Positions 57,228-64,000 of a stretch of 64,000 nt of DNA are shown in pieces. The stretch comes from Serpula lacrymans var. lacrymans S7.9. Taxonomy: Eukaryota > Basidiomycota > Agaricomycetes > Boletales > Serpulaceae. Every line of letters starts with the position of its first letter. The first letter of the stretch is position 1. The position numbers and the translations under genes were made by a program. Under the pieces are notes generated by a model. That model saw only the letters and a list, made by a program, of their open reading frames with translations, searched no databases and had not been told where the DNA came from. The stretch is from contig NW_006763290.1 of the NCBI RefSeq assembly GCF_000218685.1, positions 5,234,908 to 5,298,907 on the forward strand, read 5' to 3'.

Positions 57228-59038
57228 TCACCGCCTTTTCAACGCCTCAAACCGTCTCGCCAGCGCGGAAAAATCATCTTCATCTTCGGGTTCCTGGACC
57301 ATCGGCGGAGGCGGCGAGTACGCGCTCGAGTACACGTTTGCGCTCGCGTCCTTGGGCTTGGGCTTTGGCTTCAGCTTTTCCTTTTCCTCAATCGCCCCCT
57401 TCTCGTCCTCGCCCTCGTCCTCCGTAGGCGGGAGGTTCGGCAGTCTCGGTACTGCGTCTGCGTCTGCGTCTGCCGCCGCCGCTCTGGACGTCTCTTTCGT
57501 TTTCGTGGCGCCGTCGACGATGGCGGGGGGTTGGGCTGAGGCTGCGTCTCGGCGCCGGCGCTGCGCACTCGATGTCTGCATATGGTTCGTCAGCAGGGCG
57601 AACGGTCTCACAGCAGCGACAGTGCCAATAGAATCATCAAACCACTCACCCCTCCCCCAACGTTATCGTCATCCTCGCCCCCGCCATCTCCCCCATCGCC
57701 GCCCTCGCCACCATCAACAGCGCGTAAAGGCGGCGGCGCAGGTGCCCAATCCACATGATATCCCCTCGCAATCTCTCCGAGATAGCCATCCACGAGCTCT
57801 CCAGACGGCGTCGCGATCGTCAGTTTTTTCAGCACCTGTTTCGGGGAAGAAGGAGAAAGAAGAGAAAAAAAAAAAAAAAAAAAAAAAAAAAGGTTCGGTC
57901 AGCGATGGGGATGCGGTGTTTTGTGTGTCGTTTTTTTGACACACATGATATATATATTATAAATATAAATATATATGATTGAATTATCATTGATCACGCT
58001 GGATAGATCACCCAGGCCCCCAGTGGGTGCGTGCACCCCAAGAGTGAGGAGACTGGGGTAGGCCCGGCGTGATCATACGAGTAGCGCAGGGGAAGGAGGT
58101 GTCGACTTACGCGGTCACTGACACATCCATTTCGATTTTCCATGACGGCTGCGGAGAACTCGCGGCCGTATTTGTGCATGAGTAGTTCTCGTAGGACCTG
58201 TAGTTCTTTTTTGGCGTGTGCGTCGTGTGCGTGGCGGTGGGGGCGTCAGTTCAGTCAGTTGGGTGGAGGGAGGGGAGACATGATCAGCCGCGTGATGCAA
58301 GGAGGGTCTACGAAGAAAAGAAAGAAAAGAAAAGGAAAGGGCAGGAGATAGTTCACCTTTGAGGTCCGTCCGCGGGGCTGCGTGTATGATACTGCATACG
58401 CCTTCACTGATTCCTGGATCTGGCTCTCGCGAACTGCATCGTCAGCCTTGCCGTCCAATCCCATCCACTCTGCACCCTCCCTTTTCCCCACAGGGGGAAG
58501 GGAGTGGGAGTGGGGCAAGCGAGTGGGGGTAAAACTCACTTCTGATCCAACAAGCCGAAGCGGGCGAGGAGGAGTTCGCAGTAGAGCTCGAGGAGCTCGA
58601 GAAGCTCGACGTGTATGTCTTCGTGGATGACTGGAGGTGGTGGTGGTGGTGGTGGGTAAGCGCGAACGATGAACGATGAACGAAGAACAAAGGTGGGACT
58701 GACTAGCTTCCACCTTAACCCGTGCGCTCTCGATCTTGCCCTCACAAGCCGCATAGCAATGTCCCGGCGAGAGCTTCAAGCCTTAGCCTCCTTGTTCTGC
58801 ATTATGATCCCCAAGCGATGGACGGAGAGGCTGGAGGGGGAGGAGTGCGAGAGGAAAGGACGGGGCGCGGGGGTGGTGTGATATGATAAGCGTTAGGGAT
58901 GGGTTCAAGGCAAGGGGCAGAGATGGGGTTTACCGTAGTTGGACCTGGGGTGCGATGGGCGGTGAGTGCGATGGGGTGAGGGGAGGGGAGGGAGGGAGGG
59001 AGACTGACCTTGGCTTTGGCAGCGTTCCATGGCGGCAT
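57228..59038 (-). CDS. IST1: Ist1-like ESCRT-III regulator, with two apparent lesions in exon 3
   Basis: Ist1 regulates ESCRT-III/Vps4 in endosomal sorting. Exon 1 is MPPWNAAKAK, exon 2 VQLR, exon 3 LSVHRLGIIMQNKEAKA, exon 4 IIHEDIHVELLELLELYCEL then LLARFGLLDQ. Further exons are NSREPDPGISEGVCSIIH, MHKYGREFSAAVMENRNGCV, and KKLTIATPSGELVDGYLGEI then ARGYHVDWAPAPPPLRAVD. The end is ALARRFEALKRR with a stop at 57228. These are the Ist1 domain blocks in order. In exon 3, however, an in-frame TGA (58778-58776) falls just after KEAKA, and about 35 bases later the frame must shift by one base (near 58740) to go from RRDIAMRLV to EGKIESARVKVEA. With these corrected the exon matches the family closely. 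Either sequence errors or a real loss of function; all introns look intact. Confidence 0.85.
57865..57891. repeat. Poly-A tract of 27 inside an IST1 intron
   Basis: An uninterrupted run of 27 A on the plus strand (poly-T in the transcript sense), in the intron just before the exon starting KKLTIATP on the minus strand. Such tracts are error-prone in sequencing and variable between strains. Confidence 0.9.
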
Positions 59039-59157
59039 TGGTGGTCTATGGGGGTTCAGTGGAAATGGAGGATGGGACGGTGGTCAACGGGAGATGATCT
59101 GTGATAACTATTCTAGGCATTTTCTGACGTAATTAGAGCTATTTCGTCTTGCAGCCA

Positions 59158-59179
59158 CAAATTCAATTTTGAATTTGTT
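59158..59179. repeat. Short perfect inverted repeat
   Basis: Arms ACAAATTCAA and TTGAATTTGT separated by TT. It lies 300 bp outside the transposon subterminal repeats. It could be a hairpin terminator or the remnant of a small element; nothing else marks it. Confidence 0.6.
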
Positions 59180-59469
59180 CAGCCAATGGCAGCACATCCT
59201 GGTATCCGTCGAACCTTCAAGCTGGAGGGCAGGCTTATCACTATGGATGGCTGGTGCTATCAGATATCAGATGCTCTTGCGCGTCAAGCCTGAGTACGGC
59301 GGTGACATCGTGGCGCTCGGGTCTGTTCAAGGTTTGGTGGGGTGGGTCAATGATAAAATGGGGTCCGGTTCAAAGATGATGCACTTGGATGACATTGATG
59401 CTGAGTGGGACAACTGTCGGAAAAATCCGTTTAACCAGATCAGACCCTACGAATGTCTGTAACTTACCT

Positions 59470-59705
59470 GGGCCACCTGATGATCTGAGCCGTTGGTGAT
59501 CAGAATCGGATCAGAAATAGAACAGACTATAATCAGGCGGATCAGCTGGGATAAGAAGATAAGAGACACAGATTGTGTCTGATGAGAAACATATCGGAAC
59601 TGGGACAGAAAACGATCAGGCGGATTAGCTGGGGTAAGAGGGATACGAGCGACAGATATTCTCTGACCAGACATGACCAGATCAAAAGAGAGCATGTATG
59701 GGTTG
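59470..59705. repeat. Subterminal repeats of the Plavaka element
   Basis: A cluster of GATCAG/CTGATC-type words lies just beyond the transposase stop. Two longer direct repeats are clearest: ATCAGGCGGATCAGCTGGG at about 59532-59550 and ATCAGGCGGATTAGCTGGG at 59615-59633, each followed by a GATAAGA/GGTAAGA word. CACTA-like transposons, to which Plavaka belongs, carry such repeats as transposase-binding sites close to their ends. The terminal inverted repeat itself could not be fixed because the other end lies outside the window. Confidence 0.65.
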
Positions 59706-59799
59706 AAATAGATGCCATCAGACAGACTTAGCTCAACGGTTCAAAATGTGACACCTGAGATTTTACTAGTGGTAGTTAACAATAAAAGCAGTCTAGTTG

Positions 59800-62700
59800 T
59801 CAGTTCCCGAAACGTAGGAACATATCACCATCAATCAAGTCATTTAAATAAAACCGGCCTTCCTTCAGATCAAAAGCCTCGATCATATGAGCTCCCCGAA
59901 TCAGGGACTTAGCCATGACCAGCTTGAAATCTCTCGCTTCATCATACAAAAGTGCCCCCGACCATCTGGTCCTCGGAATTCCATTTGATGGCTTGAATAT
60001 CTTGACCGACACAATATCAAACGAAGAGGACTGAAGGAAACATCGAAAGACGGTTTGGAGTCGAGCAGGAACTGGCTCCGATGTGTCTGTGTTAATGAGA
60101 ACACAGTCGAAGCGTGATTCTTTATTGAAGTTGGGGTTGCAGCGAAGGATGTCCCGTCCTTCGCTCCAGTCTTCGTGTGATTGATACTTAAGATAAATGC
60201 ATTGATATTTCCTGATCTGTGGAACATAGAACAATGTTAGAGCTGTAAAGTATATCTAATATCAGCTTACTGAGATGGGACCATCTCCAACGGCTACATT
60301 GCAACTTGAGACTAAAAAACTCCGCAGACGCTTGTCAAATCCTTTGAGGCCCTCGCAATGCTCCATGACTACCGAGCTTGTCAGGTTTGTGGGAGATCCT
60401 AGCATCCAGTGGTTATCGGGGGTAGGTTGTGTCGACCTCTGGTCATCATTTCTGCCAGCGTCATCTCCTAAGTCTTGGTCCTCAGTGTCATTATGGTGGG
60501 CTTTATCATAGTTGTCAACGGTCATCCGTATGTGGGCGATGGCTTCTTGGGTTCTCGTCAATGCGAGCCATCTGTGGAAACTGAACATCGGGCTTTTGGT
60601 ACACATAAATATGTTTGCTTACCTGGCTGTCTGTATCTTTCCGGTTTGTCTGCTCGTAGGCTTCTTGCGCCTCTTGGTGAAAGCCCTCGCTGACTCGTGT
60701 GTCGTAGTTATCCGTTGCACCCTTCTGCCGGATTTCTGTGAGAATATGATTTATGGCGTGTTGCTTGCTAAAGTGGAAGTCCTTCTCGTAATTGTTTGAA
60801 ATGTGCTGTATTATAAGAACCATTAGAAAACAATCAAGACACATGTAGAACCGCTACTCACTTCACAACATTGTTCATATTGAATAATATATTGTTTTAG
60901 CCGGTGTGTCCTCCCTTCGGTCATACAATTGAGGCCAATCATGAGCCGATATCTAGCATAGGCTCGGATACCATGTACTAATGTTGAGTTCCTAGGGAGA
61001 ATTTGGACGATGCATGGGAGGATGCACTAGAAGAACAGAAAAGTCAGTGTATAGCGCTAATAAATAATGTATTAAGGACTATGCACCTTGAGTATATCAT
61101 AAAACACTTGACCATCCGCATATTCGACTGTGGTGACGTTCATGAAGTGTTTGAGTCCAGGCCATCTTGATACATTCCGCATGCTATATATCCCGAGTTT
61201 TAGTGAGACGTCAAGTTTGACGTGTAGTTGAAACTTACTTTCTGGCCATATGGCCTTTGTTTCCGTTTTCTGCTAACACTGTGAGGAGGAGCGGCCAGAT
61301 GTGCTTACCCCATTTTCCTAGATCATCGGAGTGTAATTTATCGTATGAAATGGAACAATATGGGTCTGAGTGGTCGAGTGACCAAAAAAAGTTCTGTAAA
61401 AAGCTAGTGAGTGGAAGATAAAAAAAATACGGGGAGAAAACCTTGGTTGCATGTAATCCGTGGGCTTGTAAGATTCGTTCAGCCTCCGTTTTATTTGATG
61501 CTGTGATTGAACGCTTGTACACCTTCTCCATGTTGTCAGTTGTGCGACACTGAAAATTTCCGCATAGTTTCGTTAAACTGTCATGGCAGACAAGACATTT
61601 CGGGCATGGAAATTTGGCCAGGGCCGCACGCGTAGCTGTTAGCGCACAGCTTTCTTCGCCATCAACAGACTTGACTGGTATTCCTGGATGTATCACTCTA
61701 TCAATTTTGTCACCACAGGCCATTGCTTCTCCGAAGCGTGCAGGCCATCGTAGTGAGTGGAATATTACTTCGGCAACCTTGTGGTAAACTTCACGCTTGA
61801 AGCACTGCCATTTAATGGTATCAGCAGTGTTTCTGTCAGATGGGTCGGCCGGGTCCAAAGGCTGTAAAAACAATGCAATAAGAAGCCCCTGTGTAGCAGA
61901 AAAAACGCTTACAATGGGCATATACCCTACAAGAACACCTCCTCCATTTCCCGACGCATTTCTTACCCCCCGCGGCAAAAATAGCGGACGAATAATTATA
62001 GGGTGCTTCTTGACCCGCTTAGTGATGTTGCCTTTGTCAAGCCAGAGAGAGATCGGTAGAAAGCAATGCGGTGGTTCTTCTTGTGGAAAGGATTCCTGCA
62101 TTCAAATTAATCCACATCAGAAAGCATGTAAATGTATATACTATATATTTACCTGTACGTCCCACCATTTGTTGGCTGAATTGAACTCGTCGTATATGCG
62201 TTCTTTCAAGACTATCCTACCATTTCGACGGCAATAATATTTGCGGCAAGGATGCCAAAGGATGAGAGGCGCTAATGTCTCATCCATAATCCAGTTGCGA
62301 TAGATTTTCCACGGATCTCGGTACTGAAACTTGAAGTAATGAGTTTCTCCTAGATAACATGCAGAAACATTTCCTTCTTGAAACTGAAAGAAAGGTTAGA
62401 AGAATCGATTTTGAGGGTCGTCTTTGCCCACCTGGACATATTGCGCACGTGCTACTTGTAAAGTCTTCTCGATGTCTGCATAGTTCCGAAATGTAATGTT
62501 AGTATTATCTGCCCATCCATGATGTATCCCATATAACTGTGTGTTTACTATTGCTTTACTTAATAATCCCTTGACAGCTGTTTCCGCATATTCAAAGTCG
62601 GCACGATTGCGAAAGGGCGCCCACGGTTTGATCTCCAATGCAGAGCCAAGTCCAGCTTCGTGGTTGCCTTGATCAGCTGAAGGGATAACACTGTCAAGGG

Positions 62701-63207
62701 GAATTATGACTGGGTCGTGCTTCCCACTTTGAGGATGGTGGACAACTTGAATAAAAGTTGCACTTGATATCTGTTGGACATTGGTTTCGTCGTTACCAGA
62801 TTCTGCTAAGTCAAGACTCAAGTCTGTCAGGCACAGTTGAAAGACAGAATGAAATGAAATATTCCCGCACCGCTGATTGGAGGACCCGCTTCAACCTCGT
62901 CATTGACTTGAGTCCGGTCTCCGTCAGCCTGATAAGATGCACAGAACTGTAAATTTAAGAAGTTGAAAAAGAGAGACGTTAACACCTCAACAGTTTTCTT
63001 TCTTTTTTGATTTGGCTCCTCGAGTGATCTCCCTAAGCACCGTTTCTCTGAATGGTTTTCTTGTCGTGCCGCTAGCTCTAATTGTTCCTGATTTCTGACC
63101 TTGCAGGACTTGATGTGCTTGTCAAAGCGCTGTGTGCTTCGGTGTTGTTGACAATATTTACACCATGGTCCTTTTTTTGCCTCGGTTGTCCTAGGAATAT
63201 GAGACAT
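59800..63207 (-). mobile_element. Plavaka-type transposase gene, apparently intact
   Basis: The start MSHIPRTTEAKKGPWCKYCQ is at 63207 with a CX2CX11HX3C zinc finger. After introns: IKPWAPFRNRADFEYAETAV, IHHGWADNTNITFRNYADIE, HYFKFQYRDPWKIYRNWIMD, IYDEFNSANKWWDVQ, FLPISLWLDKGNITKRVKKH, FLPRGVRNASGNGGGVLVGY, EVIFHSLRWPARFGEAMACG, FPCPKCLVCHDSLTKLCGNF, NFFWSLDHSDPYCSISYDKL, HSDDLGKWGKHIWPLL. The C-terminal exon is IRKYQCIYLKYQSHEDWSEG, ILRCNPNFNKESRFDCVLIN, LIRGAHMIEAFDLKE, LNDLIDGDMFLRFGN, with a stop at 59800. These are hallmarks of Plavaka transposases of agaric genomes. No in-frame stop is needed between exons, so it may be a recent insertion. At least nine introns. The catalytic acidic triad was not assigned. 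Confidence 0.88.
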
Positions 63208-63372
63208 AGTGTAGCTAGCTAGTATAGTTGAGCATGGAGACGTCGTTGTTGAGAAAATCATAGATCATGATGTTATCTACAAGTCACGGTTAGCCTGGTG
63301 TACGTAACAATTGAATCAGAGTCAGTAACAGATACTCCACACTGTTGCTCGTCTCCAACCAAAACAGTGCAG
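63208..63372. promoter_or_regulatory. Bidirectional promoter inside the Plavaka element
   Basis: Only 165 bases separate the divergent starts of the transposase (63207, minus) and the second element gene (63373, plus). Both must be driven from this gap. No consensus box could be assigned. Confidence 0.5.
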
Positions 63373-64000
63373 ATGGAAAAAAAACAGAAACATATCAAAG
63401 ACAAGAAGAAGAAGACCTCTACCAATCAAAAGGCTGCTCGTCAGACTGCTCAAGCTCCAGGAAGAAGAATAGCCCATGCAAAGAGCAGAGTTGTTTCACG
63501 CAGACAGGCGTCTAGTACCGAAATGGAGGGCAATAGTGAACGAGAGAGAGGTGGAGATGATTCAGAGGTATCAGACTCACCAGATAGTAACGAGCATCCA
63601 AGCTCTGCGCAGAAACCCATCAGTAACACGGAATCAGATAGTGATTTATCACAAATCAGTCTGCGAATGTCACCGGCATCACTGTATAAGGTAGAGACAG
63701 TTAGTTTCTTGTCCACAAAGATGTGCTGATGGTGTATATAGGCTGCCCGTAACGCTCAAATTGCAGCTAATGCTGCAAAGGAAGAAGCTAAAACTATGCG
63801 TCGTAAATACGACGATGCTATGAATGAGGTACATCAGGATGAGTCTGTTGAAAGGGGATCAAAGAAGGAAAAAAAAACCAAGAGCTCAAGAGATGATGAC
63901 ACGCACCACGAGCAAGTAATCAAGGGACTGGGGCATCAGTTTGAGATAACTCATGCTCTTTGGCTACATGAGCCTACCAAGACTTTTCAAACAACCATTG
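63373..64000 (+). CDS. Second Plavaka-element gene, truncated by the window edge
   Basis: The start MEKKQKHIKDKKKKTSTNQK reads on through a basic, disordered stretch (RRIAHAKSRVVSRRQAS) and an acidic Ser-rich one (GGDDSEVSDSPDSNEHPSS) to SPASLYK. An intron (GTAGAG...TATATAG) joins to AARNAQIAANAAKEEAKTMR, a helical segment, then SVERGSKKEKKTKSSRDDD and GLGHQFEITHALWLHEPTKT at the edge. The frame is open at 64000. It is divergent from and adjacent to the transposase, so it is probably the accessory gene carried by the same transposon. It could alternatively be a host gene beside the insertion. The family is not recognised. Confidence 0.6.

Noticed and set aside
56878..57939. 353-codon plus-strand ORF
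   Set aside because: Mostly antisense to the IST1 C-terminal exons, including a poly-Lys from the A tract; no family features.
1..64000. tRNA genes, rRNA genes, CRISPR arrays and bacterial-type operons
   Set aside because: I looked for T-loop words such as GGTTCGAATC with matching stems and for regularly spaced repeats and found none; the genome is clearly eukaryotic.

Overview
The window is nuclear DNA of a mushroom-forming basidiomycete (Agaricomycetes). The basis is many short introns of about 50-60 nt with GTRNGT donors and CTNAC branch sites, compact genes on both strands, clear fungal orthologues (Rsm22, Sad1, G-beta, Nvj2, SIKE/STRIPAK, Ski2, Ist1), and a Plavaka-type DNA transposon at the right edge, a family known from agaric genomes. 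Gene models below were spliced by eye from reading frame, splice consensus and protein family resemblance; exon edges are therefore predictions.

Layout. 0-4.7 kb: mitochondrial Rsm22 (minus) and the spliceosomal pseudo-deubiquitinase Sad1/USP39 (plus). 4.8-9.0 kb: a very small membrane-type protein gene, then a cluster of three tiny multi-exon genes, all on the minus strand, each encoding essentially one double-stranded-RNA-binding motif of 72-78 residues, plus a possible decayed fourth copy. They are hidden from simple ORF calling because each is split into exons of tens of bases. 9-12 kb: about 3 kb with no gene I can support, perhaps containing decayed membrane-protein sequence. 12-19 kb: a four-TM MARVEL-like protein, the heterotrimeric G-protein beta subunit, and a large golgin-like coiled-coil protein (all plus). 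19-28.6 kb: a long Ser/Pro-rich conserved unknown, an Nvj2/TEX2 lipid-transfer protein (TM-PH-SMP) and a conserved unknown (all minus). 30.6-39 kb: low-complexity unknowns, a SIKE/FGFR1OP2 STRIPAK subunit and an RRM-like protein. 39.9-44 kb: a homeodomain-like/AT-hook protein and a SAM methyltransferase. 44.5-49.3 kb: the Ski2 helicase of the cytoplasmic exosome. 49.3-53.9 kb: gene-poor, with a possible 7TM relic and a diverged tandem duplication. 53.9-55.4 kb: a second copy of the methyltransferase. 57-59 kb: the ESCRT-III regulator Ist1, with two apparent lesions. 59.1-64 kb: a Plavaka transposon with an apparently intact transposase (minus) and a divergent second gene running off the window (plus).

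The most notable item is the tandem set of standalone dsRBM microproteins at 5.4-9.0 kb. The shared introns at homologous positions and phases show a common origin. Ski2 lies in the same window, but nothing in the sequence links it functionally to that cluster.
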